A DNA stretch of 64,000 bases from the NCBI GenBank assembly GCA_004369045.1, contig ML213513.1, forward strand, positions 1,032,968-1,096,967, given 5' to 3'. Below are positions 1 through 11,880 of the stretch, in pieces; the first letter of the stretch is position 1; each line of letters starts with the position of its first letter. The notes beneath the pieces are model-generated. The model did not search any database and was not told the DNA's origin. It was given only the letters and a program-made list of their open reading frames with translations. Source of the DNA: Heliocybe sulcata. Lineage: Eukaryota > Basidiomycota > Agaricomycetes > Gloeophyllales > Gloeophyllaceae. A program made the position numbers and the translations under genes.

Positions 1-598
1 AAAGTCGTAGCCCCACACTTGGCAGCGGCGCGACCGTTCGAGGACTTCCGCTTCGTAGGACGACTCGTAGTTGATTCCTACAGAGTAGATGACACAGTCG
101 GGCTTCTTCTCAATCCGCGAGAGGCCACACGTCCACTTCCCGCCGTCACCCATAGCGCCTGGGCGCTCGATTTCATGGGGGCAGTTGAATGCCGGTGGGA
201 AGAAGTCCCCTTGAGATATCTCGTCGGCATGTATTCGAGTGACACCAAGTTGGGTACTTACAGACGGTGTACGCAGGCCATGGTTCCTGATTAGGCGGGA
301 AACTAGAGGAGTCAAAGCTCAATATACTGCTGAGGACAGCAGGTGCTTTGCATGCTCACGTGGCGATGTCCTTGGGAGTAGGTCCAAACCGCTCAATGAG
401 CTTGTGCCTCTTGTTGAGCATCGCCTGATACGCCATCTCCGACCTCGCAACTCGAGAGGGCAAGCTGGGATCGTATGTGACCACAGACCTCAGTCCATAA
501 TCCGGTAGGCTGTCTGTTGAGAGCATGAACATCGTGCCGATGAGCACCAGCCCGACGAGCAGCGAGTATCTAGGATGACGTTGCAGAACCGAAGGCAT
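1..598 (-). CDS. Membrane-anchored methyltransferase-domain protein, 5' part only
   Basis: Exons on the minus strand are 598-360, 302-262 and 209-1, and the gene runs off the left edge. Splice phases agree. The protein begins with a short basic stretch, then one hydrophobic segment (about residues 11-27), as in a type II membrane protein or uncleaved signal anchor. A lumenal part follows with RFGPTP, EPWPAYTVWDFFPPAFNC and GDGGKWTCGL. These resemble basidiomycete proteins with a C-terminal FkbM-like/Methyltransf_22 domain, in which GDGGKW starts the domain. The family is usually Golgi or secretory and its substrate is unknown. The family call is from memory of these motifs; the catalytic half lies outside the window. 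Confidence 0.7.
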
Positions 599-1172
599 GT
601 TGAATGCGATGGTGTCACGGCAGGAGGAAAGAGAGTGTAGCGCTCGACCAGTCGAGCTCTTGAGAGTAAGAGGAAAGAAGACGGGGCATATGACCGCGTT
701 CCCTCTTTAGTATGGGCATTATCCGGTGTTCTTACCGTTGGACTAATTATTGTCACGAGCGACGGGCGACAATTCGCGAGATTGTTCTTGCTCCACACGT
801 ATCAATCCCCCGCATTCGAGGGTTGCGACGAGATCTGAACATATCGCTATGTTTGGGAATGCAGTGTCTCGCCTTAAATGACCATGGAAATGTGCTTGGC
901 AAACAAAGTATATATCTTGACATCTTGACTATTGGGCTAAATTCGTTTCTGCTGAACAATCGTTTTCGTGCCTGTCGCAGAATACCATGAGCGGGGATCT
1001 CGTGATTTCGATGTTAATCCCCAGGAATCAGAAGCAAGGGGTGGTCCAGGCGCGTCGTCAGTTGCTTCGCCAAGGCAACCCTCTTGGGTACCGCTGTCCG
1101 GCAAAACCCGAGTCTTGTGGCGCGGAAGAAAACATATTTCACGACATACCGCGATTAACGTACATACCCGTT
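599..1172. other. Intergenic stretch
   Basis: This lies between two minus-strand genes and should hold the promoter of the methyltransferase-domain gene and the 3' end of the reductase gene. No further gene or repeat was seen. Confidence 0.5.
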
Positions 1173-2626
1173 TTACCATCCCAGCTGCTCGAGAGTCCAA
1201 CCCCATACCTGACCCTTTGCATCTGCTTTGTTGCACAACCGCTCGCCTCGGTCAAGAGCACTGACTCGCTTGAGGTCTTCTTCCGAGAGTTTCGGTATCT
1301 GCATGGTACTCATGTCATGGGCTGCTTCGCTCGGTAGAGACGGACAGCCCTTACGTTCAAGTTTGACTTCTGATGCTCCGGGTTGGCGCTCTTTGGGACG
1401 GCGACATTTCCCCGCCAGACGTGCCACGCTAATATGATTTGGGCCGAGTTTACACCGTACTTTGACGCAAGCTCGGTGATGGTGGGGTCACTCCTGACCG
1501 TGGCATACCCTACGCACGTTTTTATGTCGATCAGGTCACAGAAACTGGAATATGAACTTCGCGTTGCCACGCACCTGTCGGAGTGTAGGCGATCAACAAA
1601 ATTCCTTTGGACTCACAGTACTCCTTCAGCTCCGGCTGCGCAAGGTACGGGTGCAGTCTGTCAAAAGAAACGACCGTGTTAACGAGGCGTAGTAACAATG
1701 CTTAGAGCACCACTTACTCCACCTGATTCATTGCAGGGACGACCTTTGCTGTCGGGAGGAGTACCTCAAGTCTGTCCAAGAAAGTCAGTAAATCATGTTT
1801 ACGGTATTCCCATCCCAGGTGCGGTGCGCTCGACAGATCGGACGGATTGAACGTACGTCTTGATCGAATAGTTGCTAACGCCGATAGCCTTGGCCTTGCC
1901 TGCAGCGTATACTTCTTGCATCTGAGCCCACACCTCCGGAATAGTAGGGCTTTCAGTCGTCCTATAGTTGCCGTTCTCATCCTTTGGATCCGGGTCACCG
2001 TTATCGTACACATAGCGCTGCGGCCAATGAACGAGATACTGTGAACACGAAAAAGGGTGAATAATCGGCTCTTTGGCTATATGAATATGACTTACCAGGT
2101 CGACATAGTCGAGACCGAGTGCAGTCAAACTCTGGTTCAGAGACTCTGCGACCATGCCCTGGTGGTGAGATCTACCTGGACTGAGTACAGTCCCGCAATA
2201 GGCCTGCGGAGATAGACCTACGGGAGCTTGGTGGTGACCCAGATCTCTTCACGAGGAATGCCGGACTCTTTTATCGCCCAGCCTACTGACTCCTCCGTGC
2301 CTTCAAACCTTCGAGTTCAATAACCTGCTCGTCCGAAGTTGTTTTATACGCACCGTATCCCCAGGCAGTGTCAAGGTGCCTGTATCCCGACTAAATCCTC
2401 AGTGAGTACGAACACACCCTCCATTGGCGTGTCAGCGATTGCTGACCTTAAGGGCTGCCAGAATCCAGTGTCTAGCAGCAGAACGATCCTCCTTGGTCGT
2501 ACCGCCCCAGCATCCGAGGCCTAAAGGGCTCCCTTATTCCCCAGAGATCTTCACGAGGAAGAAAGGCTTACCGATGGCTGGCACCGAAGTACCGTTGTTC
2601 AACTTGAAGTAAGGTACGCCGGACAT
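1173..2626 (-). CDS. Aldo-keto reductase (AKR), 306 aa
   Basis: Ten exons on the minus strand (2626-2572, 2520-2447, 2390-2354, 2300-2222, 2171-2096, 2038-1857, 1771-1718, 1657-1575, 1509-1355, 1298-1173) close on one open frame. The family reduces aldehydes and ketones with NADPH in a TIM barrel, usually in the cytosol. The catalytic tetrad is complete: D50 and Y55 (HLDTAWGYG), K80 (TTKLP) and H111 (LVHWP). NQVELHPYLAQ and the [11 protein letters not shown] cofactor segment are also present. Length fits the AKR2/AKR3-like fungal group. The start is the ATG before [11 protein letters not shown]. In single reading frames it looks broken, but this is only because of its nine introns. The natural substrate cannot be read from sequence. 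Confidence 0.9.
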
Positions 2627-3294
2627 CCTTGCACTACTAAACGGTTTGCAATAGGTATCGCGCAGCACTGCTCTCTCGTACAGACAGGCTATATACCCCA
2701 ACCGACGCACTGATGACTGAGCGCCGCATGATATCGCAAGAAGGGTCATATGATAAGTTATGGTGAGTAAGGATATTTAGAGCGACTCGTCCACTATGTT
2801 ATCGGTACCGAAGAATCTCCGTGCGTGGGTGGTATAAGGGCCTTCGGGTGCCCGATGACGTCTATTAATGATCTAGGTGGCGTCCTCCTAGTCTGCGTAT
2901 GAAGGACAAAACTATCCCAATTGCCGCGTGCACCTGGCCGCCCAACCCCAACATCGTCCGCGTTGAACGAGACCATATTCCCATGATCTCCCCGTCGATG
3001 CTTTGGTTCCCATTTCGTCTACTTCCACCAGTGTGCTCCACCTACGAAAGGGAATATCCAAGCTTGGTCCTATCCAGGCGGTAAATATGAGATCCTGTCT
3101 GAAACAAGAATGAAGATGTTTCAAGAAGGCCTACCATATGAAGAGACACTATGCTCTAGCTCATGGCATCGGGCCTAAGAGCTTTGCATTATAGCGCGCC
3201 CCGGACCAAGCGGGCCTGTTCCCGTTCTTCTTGGAGCAGGCGCTATATTCAGCGCTCACCTCCACCTCCCCGTCTTTCCTCCCACTGCGCTCGA
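2627..3294. other. Intergenic stretch with unassigned coding-like pieces
   Basis: Minus-strand open stretches at about 2794-3124 read with fair codon use (for example DIPFRRWSTLVEVDEMGTK) but could not be joined into a gene or assigned to a family. The promoter of the aldo-keto reductase should lie at the left end. Confidence 0.25.
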
Positions 3295-3549
3295 CTAGGA
3301 CATGGAGACCTTCATCGGTAGCTTGATCCCCAGGCTTCTTCTGACCCATTTCTTCACGGTGGCTCTCCTCACGAGACTGCGGCACGCGTCGCAGTCGGAC
3401 GCATACCGCCTGGCGGAGTCGATGATGTAGGATTCGTAAGAGGAGTCGTTGATCGCGGAGCGAATCAGGCAGGCGGCGCAGCTTGTGGGTGGTGGGGCCT
3501 CTAGAGCTCGCGATTGTCTATGATTAGGGGAGGACGAGTTGGAAGCCAT
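3295..3549 (-). CDS. Small hypothetical protein with two CxxC motifs, 84 aa
   Basis: Open from an ATG at 3549 to a TAG at 3295, with many G/C third positions. It carries SCAACL near residue 24 and DCDACR near residue 54. Two CxxC pairs about 28 residues apart could bind one zinc ion, followed by a basic tail (RRATVKKWVRRS). No family is recognised. The frame is also open upstream to 3723, so the start is uncertain, and an intron near the 3' end is possible. It may be a chance frame. Confidence 0.3.
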   Translation of the reverse strand: MASNSSSPNHRQSRALEAPPPTSCAACLIRSAINDSSYESYIIDSARRYASDCDACRSLVRRATVKKWVRRSLGIKLPMKVSMS

Positions 3550-5033
3550 GTACGATCGCATAGGATGATAATAAAGCGCTGCGTCGGCTTTCGAGGTAGG
3601 AGGGAGCTCGAATGGATGTCTGGGAACGCTGGAATGTGTGCTCCTTATAATGCTCTCATAACGCCACAAAAGCTCAGCTGTCAGCGCTCGAATGCTGTGG
3701 GCCGAGGTCATGCAGCATCGCATTGCGGTCCACGAAAGACGGAGATTGTGTGTCCAAGCGCGGCAGAATATGACGCAAGTACAGGTTCGGTAATACAGTT
3801 GTCAGAGCATCTGACAAGAGGATGCCTTATTTCTATGCTCACTTCTCACAAGTGACAAGAAGATAACAAGGTTATTGTGAGCGCAATAGGCGCCGGTGAA
3901 GGCTCGGCAAAATCCGACACGGCCTTTTCAGTGCAATAGACCTTTCCCTCAGTGCAAGACCTTCCGCATGTCTCACCTTGTTGAAATGGTCACTGGCATC
4001 TTTGCATGTTTTAGACGCGACTACGAGAGGATAGGGGTTGTGCTAGCTTACCTTGGTGGTAGGGGGCGCAAGTCCGTAGGTGTCACCCTCCACGTCACCC
4101 TCCGTACTAACACCCGGGCAGTGCGAGGGCCCGAGTCCGGGTGGTACATGCGATCCTGCTATCACCGACGAATCTGATCTTTTGGTATGTTGACTGGATA
4201 TGTTCCACCTCTGAGAAGATCGAGGCCGTTATACGATGGAAGTCCGGAAGGAACTCCTTCCATGAAGTGATAGACGCCTGGGTAAGTCGCTCTGTCGATT
4301 CATTAGAGGAGCGCTAAGATATGGTACAATGTGCTGTAGAACTTACACTGTCTTCTCTGCCTGGCTCTGTGTCCTTGCATTACAGGATGCGTCGACACAG
4401 AAAAGCCACGCGATTATCACGTCGCACTCGCACGTGGCATGCATCGTCCTGCTCTTGAGCATCATCTCTTCCGAAGTCACCGAGATATCCACAGCCTGAT
4501 CAGTGCACAGCATAGCTCATGTTAATGCACACTCATCACCATGTGTACGCTCCGTGCCTCGTTCCACGACCGGATATGTACCAGGAAGCCTCGAGGCGGC
4601 CGGTCCATTGACGTCAATTAGGGTCGGACACCTTCTAATGAATGGATCCGTGAACGAAAACAACAAACACATCACCATGCTTTGCTGCAGCACGTTCAAG
4701 GTTCCTCAGGGAAGGCGGCAAATCGTACGACGGCGGAGGCGTCTAGAATACAAGGCTGTCGTCGCTATCCCCGAATGCTGTACGGGTGCGTTGTATCTCG
4801 ACAATCGATGCATGCCTTCTTGCTCTAGGGTCCGGACGTCTTGGGGCTCAAATTGTTCTGAAATTAGCCGGGACACTACGTAATGACCATGCTTTTCAAG
4901 CACTCCTCGTTCATTGAACGCAGTCTGGAGTACTTAAGGAGACTGACCGATACGACCCACCTATCGTCCAGTACTCCTTTCGTCAACCTCGCTCCGTACC
5001 TCGTCCTCCCTTACACCTATCAACGACTTGAAC
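3550..5033. other. Intergenic stretch
   Basis: Only short open frames on both strands. No family, RNA gene or repeat was recognised. Confidence 0.4.
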
Positions 5034-5797
5034 ATGCCCGCTTTCTGGCACCTCCGTGTTTTCCTCTACTCTTGCCTAGTAAGCCTCATCTATACAAATT
5101 GTCGAGCGCCGCTTATGTTTACGTACTCCATAGTGGGTGTTCTCAGCAGTGATGCTGGGCCTTACGGCTTGGAGGCTCTGGTACACTACCCACATTCCTC
5201 TTGGTGACCCTCTAAACTCGGGCGTCGACTTCTACGGTACGCGGACACACTGCATCCGTCAACATTCCCGGCCTTACTCTTCCCACTTTCAGACCCTATA
5301 GTAGCGGAACTGTGCGCTACGTCGATCCTGACCCTGATATGGGCTTCATATATGTCAGTATCTACTCTAACATCCCGTCTGCTCTCACTTACCTTCTTCG
5401 ATATCAGTATTCACGTCATCACGGGCGTATACGAGCGCCGCATAATTTCCCGCTTCCGCGGTGAGCTCATTGGCCTCCTTGTGCTCTTTGTCCTATGGCT
5501 CGTCGGAGCCTCCATCGCGACTGTACGTCTCTCTCGCCCTTCGTATGAAAATTTCCACTTATCACTTTTCCATCTCATATTATACAGACGTATTGGGGCA
5601 ACCTCAGGTGGTGCTGGATCTACCGTCCCTGCCGCGTCCTCACCGCGCTCGTCGCCTTCGCATGGATCGGCTGGATCACGATGTTCTTCATCTTCATCAC
5701 GACTCTTATGTTCGCTACGTCGAACAATGTCATGATGGAACCCCTGCACGCTCGGTGGAACCCGAGGGTCAGTATGTTCGGTAGGGGGAGGGTGTGA
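5034..5797 (+). CDS. MARVEL-domain-like four-helix membrane protein, 177 aa
   Basis: Five exons (5034-5078, 5134-5236, 5293-5353, 5408-5522, 5588-5797) give one open frame. The protein has four hydrophobic segments: near residues 5-28, 52-72, 86-108 and 122-146. It has very short ends and a small first loop, the layout of fungal MARVEL/tetraspan proteins of about 160-190 aa. GELIGLLVLFVLWLVGASIAT and the aromatic-rich YWGNLRWCW before the last helix fit that group. Such proteins sit in plasma or vesicle membranes; no enzymatic role is known. The family call rests on topology and typical segments. Confidence 0.75.
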
Positions 5798-6414
5798 GTC
5801 GAGGAGATCGGCGACGTAAGAAGTATGGAGAGTATGAGTCATACACGGCCTGGGGTTGCAGACTGATAATACAGTATTTATTGCCATGTCGATGTAGTGT
5901 AGTTCACAATAATGTCTCCCGGACAACTGTTCTGTATCAAAATGTACGTGCCGAGGAGCTTGCGCATCATGGAATGCAGAGTCCTGGTACAATTCTCTCC
6001 GCTATTTAGTCTCATTTTTATTTAGACCACAGGTCTCGCTGGCATCTTGTCAGACGACTTTTGACCCTTACACCGCCGCGTCGTCCAAACAGTCTAATGC
6101 TCGTTTCCCGATATGGTAGTATTCATGCTTGATATGGGCAATACCCGGTAATGCCCGCGCGCTTTCACTTCTTGCAATGATTCACGCTCTTGCCATACTA
6201 TTCATCATAATCCATGTATAAAACGCTGCCTCGTGAATCGTTGCATATGCAGTCTCCTCTGTCTCCGCACTCTCAATCTGAACGGTCTCGGACCCCAACG
6301 TAAAGCTACAGCGACTCCGTATAATACTCGTGACTGATTGCTAGGCTTGCTGATATATTCCAGCCCAGAACTGCCACCAACTCTTTAAGCAGCTACCGGC
6401 TACCTCTCCATCGA
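5798..6414. other. Intergenic stretch
   Basis: Spacer between two plus-strand genes, expected to contain the terminator of the MARVEL gene and the promoter of the ankyrin-MYND gene. Nothing else was seen. Confidence 0.5.
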
Positions 6415-7794
6415 ATGGCTCCTCCAAAGCCCGGAAGTGGCGGATTTATCGTCACCCGCGAGATGCGGGAAATCCTGGCACAGCCGGGATATCTGAAAAC
6501 AAGGAAGGGTGGGCAGAAGTTGAAAGAACTGTACAGGACACGTAAGTCTCTACGGTGTTAGTGGATATAATCAAAATAACTGAGGTCGTGTTATAGAATC
6601 CTGTTCTTTCAGGGCGACGCTGCTCAATGAGTTTGCCATGAGATGTTACTTCGCAGATCTGACTTATGTGAAAACGGTAGGCGGTAGTTTGTCTTTGGAA
6701 CATACTCCAAATGCTTGCTGACCGTACTATAGGCTGTAGTCTCAGGCGACGCACCGGATCTAACAGGTACTGAAACCCCGTTCGAGTTCAGCTACGCGAC
6801 CATAGTCGTGGCCGGTGCCCAACGGGTCGCCACGATCGACGGCTCGCCCATGCACCACTACGACGTTCTCAAATTCCTTCTCTCAGTCGGAGCTCCTCCC
6901 GACGTGCCCGACATTGTCGGCTCCACCGCATTGCACCACGCGACCATGAACAACAACGCCAAGCTCGATCTTGCCCGGCTCCTCCTCGAGAACGGCGCGA
7001 GCCCTAACTGTCAAGACCGCTCTGGCTGCGTGCCCCTCTTCGGTGCGATGCAGAGCAACCAGGTCGGTGCGGTCGAGCTGCTCATGGAGTTCGGCGCGGA
7101 CGTCAACATCCCAGACGCAGACGGGATCGTGCCAGAGTCGGTTTGTTTGCGGTGGGGGCCGCAGGTGACGGCGGCGCTGCAAAAGTGGATCCGCAAACGA
7201 AATGGGACGGAGGCGCCGATGGAGGAGAAGAAGTGCGATTATTGCGGGAAGGAGGGGGAGAGCGTGAAGCTCAAGAGGTGCGCCGCGTGTCGGGCGACGT
7301 GGTACTGCTCCACTGTGTGCCAGCGTGCGCACTGGAAGGCGCACATGGCTACCTGTCGTCCCTTCTCTGCATGCAACACTATCACGCTTACGCCCTCGTA
7401 CTACTGCGATCAAACGGTCATGCCCCTGGCAGCCTTGATGCGCAACCTCACCGGGATATCCTCCGAGGAACCAAAATGTACTGATGCCAACGCCGTAATA
7501 CCGAAGCCTACTATGCAAGCGAGGAGCATGGTTATCAAGGTGCAGGCGCCGTGGAATGTGGTGGCTTGTTGCCCTGTGAGGAGCCCGGAGACGCCGCTGA
7601 TGGTGTACAACAAGAAGAGGGATTTTGTCTGCTGGGTGGATCGGAAGAGTGACCCGGAGGCGTATGACCGGATTGAGGATGTGGTGAGGAAGAGGGGTGT
7701 TGGTGGCGCGAAGGGGTATTTCCCGGCTGAGCTTGTGAACCCCGGGAAGCTGGTCGTGAAGGTAGATCAGATCCTGGCTGAGCAGCCGTTTTAG
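6415..7794 (+). CDS. Ankyrin-repeat protein with a MYND zinc finger, 422 aa
   Basis: Exons are 6415-6541, 6597-6676 and 6733-7794. Three ankyrin-type repeats span about residues 107-210 (GSTALHHA...LLLENGASPNCQDRSG...LLMEFGADVNIPDADG). A MYND finger follows at about residues 237-275, with the Cys/His order CxxC, CxxC, YCSxxCQ, HW, HxxxC complete. The C-terminal 150 residues are not recognised. MYND fingers bind short proline-containing peptides, so this is probably an adaptor. This architecture is common and much expanded in Agaricomycetes. The start ATG is the first in frame and gives MAPPKPGSGGF; the first intron acceptor was chosen because it is the one that keeps the frame open. Confidence 0.9.
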
Positions 7795-9502
7795 GTTCTC
7801 TGTGCGTCGTGTATGTTGTCTGATCTTTGTTGTAGTATTTGTTGTAGAGCTATAGTCAGGCCGTGCTCGAGCAAGTAGCGTATACGTACGTCCCACCACT
7901 GTAATTCTGTCGGTGTCTTCATGTGTTCCGTCAGGTGCATGATTCCTCGTCTCGGCAAAACAATTCTCCTCGAGAACCCGCGTGGCTGTGCTTCGCATCA
8001 ATCCTCCCCTTTCCTCCATGATGTTGATGCCTGTTGATGCACTCAGTCCATAGTGCGGCCGCAGCGCGGGCGGGTTCTGATGGACGCGTCTGGTGGCGAG
8101 CACGCTGCTTTATTATATATTAGGAGCGCTATAGGGACGCCCGGGGATTTCTTTTCGCTCTCTCGACCGCGACCTCGGACGGCTGGTATTTTCTCTGGCT
8201 CTGGCGGACTGGGCTTTCGCGTTAGGCGTGGGCAAGACGCGTCTGTGGCGATGGTACATTCCGAGGTCGGCTGCGTTTGATCTGTATCGCTGCTGCTTGT
8301 GGGGCGCGTCGGACGACTCTTCACGGCTTTCTTTGAGTGGACTCCTAGCATGGCAAATTCTTTGAACTGGAGCGGTTGGAATAACTGCTCGCAGGCGTAC
8401 ACACGCGGTATGGTACGTTATTGGCTGTCTGACGCGGTCAGGACCTCGTTGGGACCCATTGTAGCCCCTGATGCACGCTCGTCGTTCTCGGACGGAACAC
8501 CCGTTAAATGCGTCAAATCGTCGAAATGAAGCTCGCCGTCATCCGAGACCTGTGTCTGTATCACGGTGTCGGAGAGAGCTTTCTCGCTGGTTGCCTTGGT
8601 CTACACCACCGAACATGAACCAAATGCTGGATTGCTGGTGTTTGACTGTCGCCGCAGACTCGTGGATATTGCGCCGACCTAGGGACAGGCTGAAGGGCTG
8701 GCTTGTGGCTGAGATAACCCGCTCCGACTGCCTGTGCGGGATTTAGAGGCATTGCCTGGTGTACCCGTCGGTACATTGATATTGCGACGCTTGGGAAGCC
8801 TTCATTCATGTTTCTTCGACCCTTCGGCGACGGGAGTGGACAGTTGTCCATCAAGCCACGACTATTACATGTTCTCTGCTATATCCGTAGAAGAATTCGC
8901 GAGTCTTCTCTCAGAAATGGAGAGTATGGGCAGGCTGGAATCGGCTTCCCAGGATCCGGCCAGGAATGGAGGAAGCGTTCGGTGGCTAACAACGTGCATC
9001 AGCAGGCCTTGAAACCAGAACTCAATCTTACCTGCTGGAATGCTCAGGTGCGGTACCCTCTGCATCTGGTATGAAAATTGCGACGTTCCTCGGCTCGGTC
9101 CCGGTATACATGGCAGTACCCCCTGGTGGTCATCTCGTTATATGAAACATGATCCAGCCACTTATGCGCGTCTATCAGCCTGGATTTGGTCCGTCTGTGC
9201 CGATGAGCGTCGAACCCGTCCCGGTAGGGTAGCCTGACGTACTCGGGCAGAGTGAACGTGCTTTATGGATCTTTTACTCTTCATTCTCTACTCACTCAGC
9301 CTGTGCAGGCAAGACTCACGTTCCTCCGCAGGGACCTTCATCTCGCCTCATCACGTGCTGTCAACGACATGTGATCACTCCCAATTAGGCAGGTCATTCC
9401 AGGACCGCCGCAGGGCCGTGACCGAGGCCATTCCCATCTGTCGCCTACATACATACACAGCTCCCTCTATCCCTCCTCCTACATCGCGCCAACCGACCAT
9501 CC
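7795..9502. other. Long intergenic stretch with unassigned open frames
   Basis: Several open frames of 70-100 codons occur on both strands, for example 8734-9012 (+) and 8561-8854 (-). None shows a recognised domain and they overlap each other. A decayed gene or an unrecognised intron-rich gene around 8300-9070 cannot be excluded. Confidence 0.3.
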
Positions 9503-10943
9503 ATGCAGACACAACTGCCACTCCCCGAAATATCGCCGCTCATCATCCGCAAGACCTCATCGCGCACGAACCTGCGGCCCCTCCCACCGCGCCCCGACTC
9601 GCGCAAGGGCGCGCTGCCGAAGATCCAGATTCCGGTGGGGAGGGAGAACAGGTATGGTGATGAGCAGGAGGGGGCGGGCGGGTTTGGGGGCGACGGAGGT
9701 GCGGGGGATACGGTGCGCGCGCAGGGGCAGCCGATGCACTCGCAGGACTCGATGCAGGCGCTGAGGGCCACGATCGCGCTGTCGCGCCAGCCGTCGCGCG
9801 GCCGGCTGGTGGGCGAGGAGGAAGAGGAGGAGCAGAAGGAGTGGTCGGACGAGGTGTTGGTGGAGATGGCAAGGATTGGGGAGGGCGCGAGCGGGATGGT
9901 GCATGCGGTGAGGGACGCGCGGACGGATGTGGTGTTGGCGAGGAAGACGGTGGCGACGAGGGAGGCGCCGATTCGGCAGTTGTTGAGGGAGCTGAATATT
10001 GCGACGACGGTGCGGCACCCGAATATCGTCAGGTCGTATGGAGCGTATATTAGTCCGAGCAGTAGTGAGGTGAAGGTGTTGATGGAGTTTTGTGAGGGGA
10101 GGAGTTTGGAGGCTGTTGGGAAGAGGTTGCAGCAGGCGGGAGCGAGGGTTGGGGAGAAGGTTGTGGGACGCTTCGCGGACTCAGTGAGTAGCGTGTTGCT
10201 TTGTGGCGATTATGCTCTCATTCTTCTTGCAGATCCTGCAAGGTCTTGTGTACCTCCACTCCCAAAAGATCATCCACCGCGATATCAAACCGTCCAATAT
10301 CCTCGTCTCCCGGCAGGGCGTCGTGAAGCTCTGCGATTTTGGCGTATCCGGGGAGCTGGTGAACTCGGAGGCTATGACGTTCACTGGGTCTAGCATGTAC
10401 ATGGCGGTACGTGCGCCACGTCGTCTCGCTGATATATCCTCTCATGCACGTGTTTTCGTTAGCCTGAGCGTATTCATGGTCAGAAGTACAATATCCGGTC
10501 GGACGTGTGGTCGACTGGCTTGTCTTTGCTGGAGTTTGCGATGAACCGGTTCCCGATTCCTGTCAACGACCAGGCGCCCATCGAGCTCATGGTGTCCATC
10601 ACGAGAAACGAGGTGAGCTCGTATTGGCTCTATCGCACAGACGCACGGACTTACCCTTCTCCTTACCCTTCTCCCCAGCCTCCACAGCTGGAAGACGAGC
10701 CCGGTCTCGTGTGGAGCGACGCCATGAAGGACTTTATTCGTCTTTCGTACGCATCCTTGCCCTTTCTCTACGCGCTGCAGATCGCTGAGCCACTTTTGCA
10801 GGCTCACCGTCGTGCCCTCAGACCGCCCGACACCAGAGGAGCTCGTCTCGCACCCGTGGATCACGCAAGTGCGACAGCGGCCCATCAACATGGCGGCATG
10901 GATAAGCGAGGTGTGGGGATGGTCATCTCCGGGGCGCTCGTAG
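9503..10943 (+). CDS. STE7/MEK-type MAP kinase kinase, 404 aa
   Basis: Exons are 9503-10183, 10233-10406, 10463-10612, 10679-10746 and 10802-10943. It is a dual-specificity protein kinase that phosphorylates a MAP kinase. Visible landmarks are the glycine loop IGEGASGMV (about 125-133), the ATP-binding lysine in LARK148, HRDIKPSN (242-249), DFG (262-264) and the activation loop from DFG through NSEAMTF to YMAPE, with the S-x3-T phosphosite spacing of the family. The N-terminus is basic and proline-rich, with [10 protein letters not shown] as a possible MAPK docking site, followed by a glycine- and glutamate-rich linker. The loop SGELVNS points to the pheromone/filamentation STE7 branch or the cell-wall MKK branch rather than PBS2. 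Confidence 0.92.
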
Positions 10944-11880
10944 GAACGATAGTCTGAGTGAGTTTGACATGTACGCCCCCTCGGCCGCTCTAGGCGATCC
11001 GCTAACTCGAAGCGTGCTTTTAGGTCGCGGCGCTGGCGCCCGTATTAAGCTCCTCGCTCATTTACTCATTTATTGGGAACACTGTTGGAGTGGAATTTAA
11101 CATATGCTACGTGATATACTACCAGTTCGTTGTATTGTGATATAGTGTCGTATACTAATTGTCCAGGGTGCGGTCAATGTACAAATACACTCGTTTGTCC
11201 GACGTGGCGGTGTGTGAGATGGGGCTGGACTGGGTGGGAAGGTGGGTTTGGTTCTGGCTAGTTCTCGTGGAAGGATTGTTCTACCGTGGTGATGTGGTGA
11301 GCTTTCTGGGCTGGAGAATCGACTGGGAAGGAACTCGGGGTGTCGGTTTTGACTCGTTTTCGAACAGGATATCTGGTTGCCTCGCGTTTGCCCCCAGGAC
11401 TACGGATTATGAGAAGTGTTACGTTGAGCGCCTCCTGCATGACCATGTTCCCGCACTGTTGTGCAGGGCATTGTATTGGCGTTGTATGTGTCGTCTCAGG
11501 CGACCATTGAAAGCTTTACAGAGGCAAGTGGGATTGACAGGGTCGCTGGAACGTATTTCAACTGACATCAATTCCGCGCTCAAATAGTAATCTGTTGCCT
11601 CAACTCCTTCCTGGCTTGCCGTACATTCTGGGCAAGATCCACCCCGACGCGGACTCTTTCCGGAGAGCTGTCCTATTGTCCACGACTATTGATTGCTCTA
11701 GTCGCAATGCAGAAGTGCCTCTCCTCGATGCATCCAGTTGTGACTCTCCATTACTCCATCGGACAATCTAAGAGCTCGGGATTCTGCGGGAAGCACGGGT
11801 TGTAGACGGTACTAATACTCGGATTAGGGTCGAGAGGGCCGGGCGTGTTCACAGTCTTGCTACCATCCCTGTCTCTTACC
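10944..11880. other. Intergenic stretch
   Basis: Contains one open frame at 11159-11587 (+) rich in Trp, Arg and Val with no recognised domain, judged to be a chance frame. Otherwise it should hold the kinase terminator and the promoter of the DUF6534 gene. Confidence 0.4.

Noticed and set aside
1173-2626. Aldo-keto reductase as a decayed pseudogene
   Set aside because: It looks broken in single frames, but ten exons with agreeing phases give a whole 306-residue enzyme with its catalytic tetrad.
5411-5992. 193-codon minus-strand open frame
   Set aside because: Antisense to the MARVEL gene, highly charged with no domain.
6883-8103. 406-codon minus-strand open frame
   Set aside because: It lies antisense to the ankyrin-MYND gene, is His/Arg/Pro-rich and has no domain. 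It follows from the GC-rich codon use of the true gene.
11159-11587. 142-codon plus-strand open frame
   Set aside because: Trp/Arg-rich with no domain, and no introns in a region where neighbours are intron-dense.
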